Below are positions 1 through 8,823 of a DNA stretch of 64,000 nucleotides, in pieces. This DNA is from JAUWVG01 sp964633715 (GTDB lineage Bacteria; Acidobacteriota; Aminicenantia; Aminicenantales; Aminicenantaceae). The DNA lies in NCBI GenBank assembly GCA_964633715.1, contig CAZWHQ010000016.1, forward strand, positions 1 through 64,000. Direction: 5' to 3'. The stretch's first letter is position 1, and each line of letters opens with the position of its first letter. The notes under the pieces were generated by a model, which did not search any database, was not told the DNA's origin, and saw only the letters and a program-made list of their open reading frames with translations. Position numbers and translations under genes: made by a program.

Positions 1-33
1 CACTTTTTTCGGAAAAAAGTGGGGACTGTCCCT
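1..33. repeat. REP-like double palindrome at the window edge
   Basis: Positions 1-21 form a hairpin (CAC plus a T run pairing with an A run plus GTG, GG in the turn). It is followed at once by the perfect 11-bp palindrome GGGACTGTCCC at 22-32. This 'AAGTGGGGACTGTCCC' style of repeat is familiar to me as dispersed extragenic palindromes, often near REP-associated tyrosine transposases. No transposase is visible in this window, and the element may continue to the left. Not a terminator for any gene seen here, although its upstream neighbour is outside the window. Confidence 0.5.
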
Positions 34-86
34 AATTTTACGTTTTCAAAGCCAGGCCCCAAATTAAAAAGATAGTAAAGTACCAT

Positions 87-554
87 ATGTATAAGAAGGA
101 AAAAGAGATCTTTGATGTTGAGGTGATGTATGATGTGCTCAAAAAAGGGCAGTATGCAACAATTTCCCTATGTGAGAACAACCAGCCCTATATTGTTACA
201 ATGAACTATGGGTATGACGAAAAGAAAAAAGCTCTCTATTTCCACAGCGCTCTCAAGGGGCTTAAGCTGGAGATTTTATCCCAGAATCCCAACGCCTGCG
301 CCACTGTTATGGAGGACCACGGCTATAAAAAGGATGAATGCAGCCATGCCTATAGATCGGTCGTCTTCTGGGGAACCCTAAGTATCGTTGAGGAACTTGA
401 AGAGAAGAAACACGGGATGGAGATCCTTTTCAACCACCTTGAGAAAAATCCCGATCCTATAAGGGAGAGAAATTTTAAATCAGAAGGGGATTACCTTAAG
501 GTCAACATACTCCGTCTTAACATCGAAGAGATAACGGGAAAGCAGGGGACGTGA
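87..554 (+). CDS. Pyridoxamine 5'-phosphate oxidase-like flavin-binding protein (NimA type)
   Basis: A 155-aa soluble protein with the split-barrel look of the PNPOx-like/NimA group. An N-terminal 'GQYATISLCENNQPYIVTMNY' type strand pair (about residues 21-41) is followed by 'LYFHSALKGLKLEIL' (about 50-64), the usual flavin-phosphate-binding stretch, and a conserved 'SVVFWGTLSIVEE' strand. Length fits the family (about 150-165 aa). Members bind FMN or related cofactors; the substrate cannot be told, and some reduce nitroimidazoles. The stop codon overlaps the ATG of the next gene (TGATG), so the two are probably translationally coupled. No strong Shine-Dalgarno precedes the ATG at 87. Confidence 0.75.
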   Translation: MYKKEKEIFDVEVMYDVLKKGQYATISLCENNQPYIVTMNYGYDEKKKALYFHSALKGLKLEILSQNPNACATVMEDHGYKKDECSHAYRSVVFWGTLSIVEELEEKKHGMEILFNHLEKNPDPIRERNFKSEGDYLKVNILRLNIEEITGKQGT

Positions 555-1540
555 TGCCCTCTCTGCGAATCGGGATCGACAATTACGGTCTCGACCCCCT
601 AGGACTCAAACCTATTGAAATACTGGAATGGGCTGCAGATAATGGCGCCGAAGGTGTGCATTTCTCCGGCTTGAGTTCTCAATCCAGAATCGGTGTCGAT
701 AAAACATACCTAAAGGAACTTGCCCAGGCGGCCTCTTCCCGCCGTATGTACATCGAGTGGGGGGGAGGACAGCATATCCCTTTTGACATGGATACCTGGG
801 AAAAAAAAGATATTGAGCCAATCAACCGAAAAGCCGCTGAACAGGCGGCAATCCTGGGGACCCGGATCGTCCGTTCCTGCTCCGGAGGATTTATGCGCTG
901 GAGAGACAAGAGTCCCGCAACAGAAACTCTTCTTCTTGAAACCGCCACTGCTCTCCAATCTCAAGAGCAGATGCTCAAGGATTTTAACGTCATCCTTGCC
1001 CTTGAAACTCATTTTGAGTTCACGACACACGAACTGCTTAGGCTTTTCGAGATATGTGAGGCAGAGCCTGGTGATTATTTAGGGGTGTGTTTTGACACCA
1101 TGAATGTGATGACCATGTTGGAGAACCCCATTGAAGCATTAGAGAGAATCCTTCCCTGGGTGGTGAGCACTCATATCAAGGATGGAGCGCTTTTCCTCTC
1201 TCCAGAAGGCCTTGTCACGTTTCCCACAAAAATCGGGAAAGGTGTCATCGATTTTAAGAGTATAGCCGAATGCCTCAAGTCAAAGTCCGGCGAAATCCTT
1301 CTCTCTATAGAGGACCATGGAGGGAGTTATTCTATCCCTGTGTATAATCTGGACTTTCTGGCCAAGTTCCCGGACTTGACACTTCAGGAATTTGTTAAAC
1401 TCACTCATCTGGCAGAAAAATCTCAAAATTTCGCATCAAAAGGAGAGCTGTCCATTACAGAAAGAAAAGATTGGCCGGCTGTCTGCGAACGCCGGATGCG
1501 CCAAAACGTAAAAAACCTGAGAAAGATCCTCCAGCGTTAA
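554..1540 (+). CDS. Sugar phosphate isomerase/epimerase-like TIM-barrel protein
   Basis: About 328 aa, xylose-isomerase-like (AP endonuclease 2) TIM barrel. The expected metal ligands lie in order: Glu in 'LALETHFE', Asp in 'VCFDTMN', His in 'STHIKDG' and Glu in 'LSIEDHGG'. Such proteins isomerise, epimerise or dehydrate sugars and inositols; substrate unknown. A GTG at 551 is also in frame, but the ATG at 554 sits in a TGATG overlap with the preceding stop and is preferred. The 3' end converges on the VPS10-like gene, and the two stop codons share the palindrome TTAA (1537-1540). No signal peptide, so cytoplasmic. Confidence 0.75.
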   Translation: MPSLRIGIDNYGLDPLGLKPIEILEWAADNGAEGVHFSGLSSQSRIGVDKTYLKELAQAASSRRMYIEWGGGQHIPFDMDTWEKKDIEPINRKAAEQAAILGTRIVRSCSGGFMRWRDKSPATETLLLETATALQSQEQMLKDFNVILALETHFEFTTHELLRLFEICEAEPGDYLGVCFDTMNVMTMLENPIEALERILPWVVSTHIKDGALFLSPEGLVTFPTKIGKGVIDFKSIAECLKSKSGEILLSIEDHGGSYSIPVYNLDFLAKFPDLTLQEFVKLTHLAEKSQNFASKGELSITERKDWPAVCERRMRQNVKNLRKILQR

Positions 1541-4500
1541 AACTCAGGATCCCCCACGACGACCAGAGTTTTTGTCATAACCTCATTGCCATTGACGACA
1601 AGCGACACCCTAAATGCGCCGTGGTCCACGAAGGATCCGGCCCTCTGTCGGGCCTCTTGGGATTGTGATCTTTTCCGAAGATTCCAAAAGTATTTTTGGA
1701 TGCCCTGGTCTTTTTTCCCCGTTGCCTTCTGTATTACAGTGCCGTCCATATCTTTGATCACGATCGAAACGGATTCAGCCTTATCTTTCAGATAATAGTA
1801 GATGTTTGCCCCTATTGCAGGATTATCCACTCGAGCAAATTCTCCGTAGCTTGGGCCTCTCCGCTCGAGCCTATTCCACTTGATGGTTTGCTGGATGTCA
1901 AAGAGATAGGCTTCTTTATCAAAGGTCTCTACATTAAATTCCTTGAAAGGGAAGATGTCGGCAATGTAGATGCCCCGGCCGTATGTGCCCACTGCCAGAT
2001 CCCGCTCTCTCTTCTGGATGTCAAGATCCATGATGATCACATCGGGAGCGGATGAGGACATCTCGGTCCAGTCCTTTCCTTGGTCCACTGACACAAAAAG
2101 CCCATAATCTGTGGCCAGATAGAGAACTTTGGGATTGTCCGGATCTTCCACTATATCGTGAACTGGATTATTCATTCCCTGGCTGATGTCTTCCCAGGTC
2201 TTTCCAAAATCGTGTGTGACATAGAGATAGGTTGTGTCTTCGTTGTGTGTTCTGTACCCGGAATAAGCCACATAACATGTTTCGAGTTCAAAAGCAGATG
2301 GCGTGACTTTTTTGACCCAGTGATCGTAGGGGAAAACCGCCCCCTGTAAATCCTTTTTCTGCGTCCCATCAGAATCATAAAAACGATTTGTGATATTCTG
2401 CCAGGTATGCCCCCCATCAAAACTCAACTGCAAATTTCCGTCATCCGTTCCTGCCCAATAAACTCCGGGTTTAACAGGAGACTCGGCAAAGGTGTAAATG
2501 GTCCCGTATTGAAGATTGGTCAGTTTGGAGAGTTCGATCCGTTCCTGGTCGTTTTTAGAGAGATCGGGACTTATGGTCTCCCAGGTTCCTGTATCCCCAT
2601 GGCTTTTTGACATGTGCACAAACTGAGAACAAATGTAGACGATACCAGGATTGTGCGGAGAAAGCACAATCGGCGCATCCCACTGGTAGCGCTGGGCCGG
2701 TTTCCCTGCTGCCTGCTCCTCCGCGGTGTTTCTATAGGCCAGGCCAATCATTTCGCCAGTACTGAAGTTCATCCGGCGTGAGCCCCCGAACTGGCTTTCA
2801 AAATAGATATATTCAGGATTCCACCAATCTCGAACAGCGTAAAAACCGTCTCCTGTTGGCAGGTAGGTCCAATCTGCCGGAAAAACTCCATAGCTGTTCC
2901 TGTTTTGTGAGGGTCCGATCCAGCAGCCGTTATCCTGTGTGCCTCCCATAACATTGTAGGGCACCTCGTAGTCGACGGAGATATCATAGAACTGCTGTGC
3001 GCTGATGGTGTCTTTCTGTGACCAGTGTTTGCCGCCGTCCCATGTTTCGGTGACACCTCCGTCATTGCCATTGATGATGTGATTGGAATTGGCCGGGTCG
3101 ACCCACACCACACGTGTGTCCACGTGGCTTTTGTGGTTTCCTGTCCAGGCCGTATTTTTGAAGGTTTTTCCTTCATCAGTAGACACCTTAACCATCACGT
3201 CAGCCAAATAAAGTGTTGAATCGTTATTGGGATCGATGGTCATTCTCCCATAGTATCCGGCTGTTGCACGATTGATGGGGACACTTCCTCCAACCTGTTT
3301 GTATTCAGTTTTCCTTGTCCATGTTTCTCCCTGATCTTCAGACTTGTAGATAACACCGGATTTCGTGATAGGGGCCATCATCTGAAAAGCGTCGGCATAG
3401 AGGATCTGGAGGATATGCCGGTTTAAAACCTGGGACCTTCCCTTAGGCGTTTCTTTTCCTCCGGCCTTTTCTTCTTCATCTTTCTTTAGGACTTTTTCGA
3501 TCTCATCGATGCTTTTAAGAACATCCGGATTCTTCTTGTATACGTCTCTGGCTTTGTTATTGAAGCGGTTTATATCCACACCGATATTTTCCAAAAAAGA
3601 GTCGTCTTTGATGAACTCGTTAAGTTTTTCTACCAATTTTGCTTCTGATTCCGCAGTGAGGGGATCAAATGTTATCATTCTGGCTAAAGCTGGGGGAATT
3701 TTATAGGATTTAAATTTTCCGAAAGAATAACCATCCTTAAACATCCGGCCTTCTCTGAAATTATTCGCGTTTTCTCTTTCGTTCAGTCCAAGATTGACAT
3801 CTTCATCCAGCCTCACATAAACGATGTTCGGATTCTTTGGTGAGATAACCAATCCGGCACGCCCGGTCTTGATATTGGTAGGGATTCCGTTTGACAATTT
3901 TTTCCAGGTTGCCCCTCCGTCTGTGCTTTTATAGAGGTGGTTTCCCTCCTGTCTGTCAATGAAGGTCCATGTTCTTCTGTACGTTTTGTACGCATAGGCG
4001 ATAATGATATCGGAATTTGTAGGATCAATCACAAAATCGCCCACACCACGGTCTTTCAAATCGAGGACTTGATCCCAAGTTTGTCCTCCATCGGTTGACT
4101 TAAATAGTCCTCTGAGACAGTCCATTTCATTGTCGTAGAGTTTTCCTTCCGAGGCGACGTAGACGATATCGGGATTTTTGTGGTCGATTCTAATTTTGGA
4201 TATGATGTAGCTTTTTTCAAGTCCAACCGGCTCCCAGGTCTTTCCCGCGTCCGTGGATTTCCAAACCCCATTTCCGTGTGCAGTCGAACGGGCATGGTGG
4301 GCCTCTCCGGTTCCCAGGTAGAGGATATTGTAGTCGGATGGAGCAACAGCGATGTGCCCCATACTCATATTGCCGTACTTATCAAAAATTGGTTCAAAAT
4401 GTATCCCGGCATCTTCTGTTTTCCAGAGCCCCCCAGTCGCGGTGGCCACATAGTAGACTGTGTTTTGTCCATCAGGGACGGCCACGTCCGTGATCCGGCC

Positions 4501-4653
4501 TGAAAATGTGAACGGCCCGATATGACGCCAGCTGAAAACATCTAAATCTTTGGTTGTCACTGTGCTCTGGGCATAAATTGACAAACTGCTGGTTACAACA
4601 AGAATCATAAGCAGACTTGTCCAGAATAAAAATTTAGTGGCAGATTTTTGCAT
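1537..4653 (-). CDS. Secreted sortilin/VPS10- and BNR-repeat beta-propeller protein
   Basis: 1038 aa from the chosen ATG at 4653, which has GGGAGG six bases upstream; the frame is open to 4695 but that start has no ribosome site. A signal peptide (residues 1-29, ending SIYAQ) precedes many BNR/Asp-box repeats of the type 'STDGGATW', 'KSEDQGETW', 'DFGKTWED' and 'SVDQGKDW' across the first 870 residues. A charged insertion near 330-430 interrupts the propeller. The C-terminal part carries 'VRGIYIADIFPF'-like and beta-sandwich segments. Related proteins are labelled glycosyl hydrolase BNR or sortilin-like; no catalytic role is proven. Probably periplasmic or extracellular, perhaps for glycan or peptide binding. 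Confidence 0.8.
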   Translation of the reverse strand: MQKSATKFLFWTSLLMILVVTSSLSIYAQSTVTTKDLDVFSWRHIGPFTFSGRITDVAVPDGQNTVYYVATATGGLWKTEDAGIHFEPIFDKYGNMSMGHIAVAPSDYNILYLGTGEAHHARSTAHGNGVWKSTDAGKTWEPVGLEKSYIISKIRIDHKNPDIVYVASEGKLYDNEMDCLRGLFKSTDGGQTWDQVLDLKDRGVGDFVIDPTNSDIIIAYAYKTYRRTWTFIDRQEGNHLYKSTDGGATWKKLSNGIPTNIKTGRAGLVISPKNPNIVYVRLDEDVNLGLNERENANNFREGRMFKDGYSFGKFKSYKIPPALARMITFDPLTAESEAKLVEKLNEFIKDDSFLENIGVDINRFNNKARDVYKKNPDVLKSIDEIEKVLKKDEEEKAGGKETPKGRSQVLNRHILQILYADAFQMMAPITKSGVIYKSEDQGETWTRKTEYKQVGGSVPINRATAGYYGRMTIDPNNDSTLYLADVMVKVSTDEGKTFKNTAWTGNHKSHVDTRVVWVDPANSNHIINGNDGGVTETWDGGKHWSQKDTISAQQFYDISVDYEVPYNVMGGTQDNGCWIGPSQNRNSYGVFPADWTYLPTGDGFYAVRDWWNPEYIYFESQFGGSRRMNFSTGEMIGLAYRNTAEEQAAGKPAQRYQWDAPIVLSPHNPGIVYICSQFVHMSKSHGDTGTWETISPDLSKNDQERIELSKLTNLQYGTIYTFAESPVKPGVYWAGTDDGNLQLSFDGGHTWQNITNRFYDSDGTQKKDLQGAVFPYDHWVKKVTPSAFELETCYVAYSGYRTHNEDTTYLYVTHDFGKTWEDISQGMNNPVHDIVEDPDNPKVLYLATDYGLFVSVDQGKDWTEMSSSAPDVIIMDLDIQKRERDLAVGTYGRGIYIADIFPFKEFNVETFDKEAYLFDIQQTIKWNRLERRGPSYGEFARVDNPAIGANIYYYLKDKAESVSIVIKDMDGTVIQKATGKKDQGIQKYFWNLRKRSQSQEARQRAGSFVDHGAFRVSLVVNGNEVMTKTLVVVGDPEF

Positions 4654-4760
4654 AATTCCTCCCATTATTTTAAAAGGTTTGATTTGAATAAGCATTTAAG
4701 AAATCTCCTTATACCACCCCTCGATAAACCTGTCAAAGATGAAACTACGGATGCTTCCGG

Positions 4761-5188
4761 TTAAGTGAGAGTTTCCAATGCTTGTTTGAAATCGCCGATG
4801 ATATCTTCTGTGGATTCAATCCCCACCGACATGCGGATCAAGCTGTCCGAGATGCCAATACGGACACGGTCTTCTGGAGACATTCCTGAATGAGAAGATG
4901 ATCGCCTGCTGACAAAAGAGTGAGAAGGCTGGTTGTGATGGCCGCCATACCGCTGGCTGTCACCAGCGCGGCTTCTGCATTTTCCAGAGAAGCGAGTTTT
5001 GTATGCAGAGCCTTGTGATTTGGCGTGTTGTTCAGACGGATGTATTGAATGTCATGATAGCTAAATCCCCCTTCTGTTTCGTACATTGCCGTTTGAAAAA
5101 TGGGGATAGACACAGCGCCCTCAATCCGCGGCTCCGGTTCACCGGCATGGATTAATTTGGTTTCAATGTTTGTGTAGTTTTTACTCAT
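4761..5188 (-). pseudogene. Cystathionine gamma-synthase/beta-lyase family pseudogene with internal deletion
   Basis: The ATG at 5188 follows AAGGAGAG and opens a clear PLP-dependent Cys/Met-metabolism N-terminus ('ETKLIHAGEPEPRIEGAVS', then 'LENAEAALVTASGMAAI') for about 104 residues. Near 4885 the reading shifts frame into the family C-terminus, 'SPEDRVRIGISDSLIRMSVG' through 'FKQALETLT' and a TAA at 4761. The middle of the protein (roughly 230 residues, including the PLP-binding Lys) is missing. The out-of-frame reading stops at 4838. This is a remnant produced by one internal deletion, recent enough that both ends remain well conserved. Confidence 0.85.
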
Positions 5189-5248
5189 ATTTGTCTCTCC
5201 TTGTGGAAATTCTATGTAAAAGTGCTCTCTTCTGGCAAGCTCTTTACT

Positions 5249-5420
5249 GTTGGTTTCCTTAATCACCTTAAAAATGACGATGAGACGGTACCTGGCGCGG
5301 TATATCTCCCCCTTCGCGAAAAACCGGCTTCCTAGCCACCTCACCACCATCCGCTTCGGATTGAGATACACTCGCTCCATCCATCCCTTTGTCATTTTTA
5401 AGGTGATTAAGGAAACCAAC
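5249..5420. repeat. 172-bp element with 30-bp perfect terminal inverted repeats (MITE-like)
   Basis: The arm at 5249-5278 (beginning GTTGGTTTCCTTAATCACC) is an exact reverse complement of 5391-5420. The 112-bp centre is more GC-rich than its surroundings and carries no convincing gene; the short frames across it are mirror readings of the arms. Outside the arms a weaker symmetrical match resumes after a small gap ('CTTGCCAG' against 'CTTGCTAG'). It lies between the cystathionine-lyase relic and the ABC-F gene. A MITE or other non-autonomous element is likely, though a large RNA hairpin or regulatory structure is possible. No clear target duplication. Confidence 0.7.
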
Positions 5421-5469
5421 CTTGCTAGATACGAAGTGGTTCTGCTAGATTAGAGAAGCAAGTAGAGCC

Positions 5470-7419
5470 ATGTTTCAGATAAAAGACCTGAACTATTCAA
5501 TTGGAGAGCGGAAGCTCCTAAATGAAGTGAGTTGGGCCGTTAAACCCGGCCAGCGAGTGGCTTTGATTGGGCCCAACGGAGCCGGCAAAACGACGCTGTT
5601 CCGTATTATTACGGGTGAAATTGAGGCGCATTCAGGAACAATGTTGAAGCCTAAAGGCTTCTGTATCGGTTATCTCCCTCAAGAAGAGATTGTCGTGATC
5701 GGTGATACCGTGCTGCGGACTGTCTTGGAGGGTCAGAAGGAAATTCTAAAGCTTGAGAAAAAAATTGACGAACTTCACATTGCCCTGGACAGCTCTTTGC
5801 CGGAAAAAGAAAAATTATTGGATCAGCTGGGGACTGCAGAACACCGCTTTGAGGCATTGGGAGGTTACCGTCTTGAAACTGAGGCGAAAACCATCCTCTC
5901 CGGACTGGGTTTTTCTGAGAAAGATTTTTCCAGTCAGATATCCAACCTCAGCGGAGGTTGGAGAATGCGTGCCTACCTGGCGCGGCTTCTCATCCAAAAA
6001 CCAGACATGCTTTTGCTGGACGAGCCCACCAACCATCTCGATCTGCCAGCTCTGGAATGGTTGGAGCAGTACCTCCTTCAGTTTTCAGGGAGTGTTGTGA
6101 TTGTTTCCCATGACCGTTTTTTTATCGACCAGCTGGTTCGTGGAATTTACGAATTGGACCGTGGTCGGTTGGTCTACTACTCCGGAAATTATCATGCCTA
6201 TGAAAAGCAAAAAAAGCAGAGAGAGGAGCTCCTCCGTAAGAAGTGGGAGGAATTGAGAGAGGAAAGGAAGAGGCAGGAAAGGTTTATCGAGCGTTTCCGT
6301 TATAAAAACACAAAAGCTTCTCAGGTCCAGAGCCGTATCAAGCATCTGGAAAAATTGGAGAGCGTCGAAGTCCTCCCCCTGCCGCGCCGGCTGGATTTTA
6401 ACATTTCGGTTGAGATCCACAGCTACAAGGATGTGTTGAGGATCACAGATATGTATTTCCAGTACACAAAAGGGGAGGAGAACTGGGTGCTGGAAGATCT
6501 GAACTTTTTTGTAAGCCGTGGAGAAAGAGTGGCCCTTGTTGGTGTCAATGGAGCTGGGAAGACAACTCTGACAAAACTGATTACAGGACAAATTCTTCCT
6601 CAAAAAGGCTGTGTCGAACTTGGGAAGAGAGCACAGATCGGGTATTATGCCCAGCACAGGATCTCTGATCTAGATTTGGAATCCACAGTCTATGAGGAGG
6701 TGCTCAAAACAGCTGCCGATAAACATATTCCCCGGATAAGAGAAGTGCTGGGTGTGTTTTTAATGAGTGGAGATGATGTGAAGAAAAAGATAAAGGTCTT
6801 GTCTGGAGGAGAGAAAGCGAGAGTGTCGTTGGCCAAAATTCTTCTTTCCCCAGTTAATTTTCTCATCATGGATGAGCCCACAAACCATCTCGATATGTCG
6901 TCAGTCGAAGCTCTTGAATCGGCGCTAGATAAGTACAAAGGCACACTTTTGATGATTTCCCATGACAGGTATTTTTTAGATAAACTCGTCCATCGTGTAG
7001 CTGAAGTCAAAGACGGACATCTTGAAGAATTTACTGGAAACTACTCTGACTATCTAGAAAAGAGAAATAGTGTTTCAGAAGACAAAAAACAAACCAAAAA
7101 TATCACTGTTCCCAAAACTGTGAGTCGTAAGACCAAAGAACAAAAGAGGGCCGAGGCGGAATCCAGGCAGGCCGTGAGCAAAAGACGCAATTTGCTTCAA
7201 AAAGAGGTCGATTCCCTCGAACAAAAAATATATACATTGGAAACGGACAAAGTTAAAATGGAGAAACTCCTGTCCAAGCCTGAGACCTATAAAGACAGCT
7301 CTTCTCTAGTCAAACTCCAAAAGGATTATGCATTTGTGAAAAAAGAACTGGAAAAATTTTATAAAAACTGGGAATCCACCAGGCTCAAACTAGAAGATCT
7401 TTTAAATCAGCTGCCCTGA
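5470..7419 (+). CDS. ABC-F family ATPase (ribosome-associated, YdiF/Uup-like)
   Basis: 649 aa with two ABC ATPase domains and no membrane segments. Domain 1: Walker A GPNGAGKTT (about 34-42), signature LSGGW, Walker B 'LLLDEPTNHLD'. Domain 2: Walker A GVNGAGKTT near residue 355, signature LSGGEKARVSLAK, Walker B 'LIMDEPTNHLD'. A charged linker rich in Glu/Arg/Lys between the domains matches the P-site tRNA-interaction motif, and residues about 540-649 form a coiled-coil C-terminal extension as in Uup/YdiF. Such proteins act on ribosomes (translation quality control or antibiotic protection). The ribosome site before the ATG is weak. Stands alone, followed by a MATE-like gene after 72 bp. Confidence 0.9.
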   Translation: MFQIKDLNYSIGERKLLNEVSWAVKPGQRVALIGPNGAGKTTLFRIITGEIEAHSGTMLKPKGFCIGYLPQEEIVVIGDTVLRTVLEGQKEILKLEKKIDELHIALDSSLPEKEKLLDQLGTAEHRFEALGGYRLETEAKTILSGLGFSEKDFSSQISNLSGGWRMRAYLARLLIQKPDMLLLDEPTNHLDLPALEWLEQYLLQFSGSVVIVSHDRFFIDQLVRGIYELDRGRLVYYSGNYHAYEKQKKQREELLRKKWEELREERKRQERFIERFRYKNTKASQVQSRIKHLEKLESVEVLPLPRRLDFNISVEIHSYKDVLRITDMYFQYTKGEENWVLEDLNFFVSRGERVALVGVNGAGKTTLTKLITGQILPQKGCVELGKRAQIGYYAQHRISDLDLESTVYEEVLKTAADKHIPRIREVLGVFLMSGDDVKKKIKVLSGGEKARVSLAKILLSPVNFLIMDEPTNHLDMSSVEALESALDKYKGTLLMISHDRYFLDKLVHRVAEVKDGHLEEFTGNYSDYLEKRNSVSEDKKQTKNITVPKTVSRKTKEQKRAEAESRQAVSKRRNLLQKEVDSLEQKIYTLETDKVKMEKLLSKPETYKDSSSLVKLQKDYAFVKKELEKFYKNWESTRLKLEDLLNQLP

Positions 7420-7491
7420 CAATCTTTATTCTCTTTAAAATGTTGTCAGCCCGGTGAAATTCTGTTTAAATGACACAATCGATTTAAGAAT

Positions 7492-8823
7492 ATGGATGCC
7501 CTAGAGATTCAACCAATCGCAAAAAAAAAGATTTTTATCTTTTGGCTGCCCCTGGCATCGACCTGGCTCATGATGGCTTCAGAAGGACCTTTCCTGGCAG
7601 CCATTATTGCCCGCCTGAACGCACCTAAAATCAACTTAGCGGCATACGGTGTGGCCTTTTCTATCGCACTTCTGGTGGAAGCGCCGATCATCATGCTTTT
7701 GAGCGCCTCCACGGCTCTGGTTAAAGACAGAGATTCATATTTAAAGTTGAGAAATTTTGCCTATGCTCTCAACGGCATCATCACATTGATCATGCTTGTC
7801 GTGCTTATCCCTCCTGTGTTCAAATTTATCACAAGGAACCTGATGGGACTGCCAGAGGATGTCGCCCATCTCACATACCTTGCTACAGCCATTATGTTGC
7901 CCTGGCCGGCTGCCATAGGATTCCGCCGTTTTTATCAGGGGATTCTCATCAGGAGCCACCTCACCCGCAGAGTAGCCTATGGAACCATTATCCGGCTGTC
8001 GACTATGGCCACGACAGGCTTGGTGTGCTATATTTTTTTTCAACTGCACGGGGCAGTGGTCGGGGCTTTGGCTCTCTCTGTCGGAGTGACCTTTGAATCC
8101 CTGGCCAGCCGCATCATGGTCCATGCCTCGATCAAAAGACTGCGTGCTTTAAAGCCAAATCCGCATGGCTTGGAGCGGCTCAACACAAAAAGCATTATTG
8201 CTTTTTATTATCCTCTCGCTCTGACATCCATATTGAATCTGGGAGTGATTCCGATGGTGACCTTTTTTATGGGGCAGAGCCGGATGGCTCTGGAATCTCT
8301 TGCCGTGCTTCCCGTGATTAACTCGCTGGTATTTATTTTTAGGAGCATTGGGCTTTCTTTTCAAGAAGTGGGCATTGCTCTCCTGGGGGAAAAACTGAAA
8401 AATTATGAACCGCTTAAAAATTTTGCCATTCTGCTTGGATTGTTTGTGCTGATATTATTCTCCATCGTGAGTTTTACGCCTCTTGCCTTTCACTGGTTTA
8501 ATAATGTTTCCGGACTGTCACTGGAGCTTTCAAGGTTTGCCCTGCTGCCCACCAAAATTTTGACATTAACACCAGCTCTGATGGTCCTGCTCACCTTTTT
8601 AAGGGCGATTTTGGTCAACAACCGAAAAACCAAACAGATCACCATTGCAACAGCCATAGAGCTGATGACGGTCATTGTGCTCCTTGTTTTTACGACCCAG
8701 ATATTTGGGATGATAGGAGCGGTGGGTGCGGCTGTATCTTTAGCCGTCGCACGAATTATGGCGAGCGCTTATTTGATGTTTCCCTCGGTTAAAGTCATAA
8801 AAACTTGGGCGTCTAAAGATTAA
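7492..8823 (+). CDS. MATE/ANK-like multi-pass membrane transporter
   Basis: 443 aa with about 12 hydrophobic segments starting at 'FWLPLASTWLMMASEGPFL'. The layout is two similar halves of six segments with a short hydrophilic joint near residue 220 ('RALKPNPHGLERLNTKS'), typical of the MATE/polysaccharide-flippase superfamily. Some features, such as 'EGPFLAAIIARL', recall the progressive-ankylosis-like branch, but the assignment is only at fold level and the substrate is unknown. The stop codon overlaps the stop of the convergent kinase gene at the TTAA 8820-8823. No obvious terminator lies between the two genes. Confidence 0.6.
   Translation: MDALEIQPIAKKKIFIFWLPLASTWLMMASEGPFLAAIIARLNAPKINLAAYGVAFSIALLVEAPIIMLLSASTALVKDRDSYLKLRNFAYALNGIITLIMLVVLIPPVFKFITRNLMGLPEDVAHLTYLATAIMLPWPAAIGFRRFYQGILIRSHLTRRVAYGTIIRLSTMATTGLVCYIFFQLHGAVVGALALSVGVTFESLASRIMVHASIKRLRALKPNPHGLERLNTKSIIAFYYPLALTSILNLGVIPMVTFFMGQSRMALESLAVLPVINSLVFIFRSIGLSFQEVGIALLGEKLKNYEPLKNFAILLGLFVLILFSIVSFTPLAFHWFNNVSGLSLELSRFALLPTKILTLTPALMVLLTFLRAILVNNRKTKQITIATAIELMTVIVLLVFTTQIFGMIGAVGAAVSLAVARIMASAYLMFPSVKVIKTWASKD

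Noticed and set aside
5250..5453. Short reading frames across the inverted-repeat element resembling transposase ('YLARYISPF')
   Set aside because: The frame is produced by the repeat arms and a 112-bp core; the similarity to IS91-type 'YLARY' is five residues and not enough to call a gene.
6085..6657. 190-codon minus-strand frame within the ABC-F gene
   Set aside because: Lies wholly over a well-supported gene in another frame, has no ribosome site, and its composition (many Cys, Leu, Phe) is that of a mirror reading.
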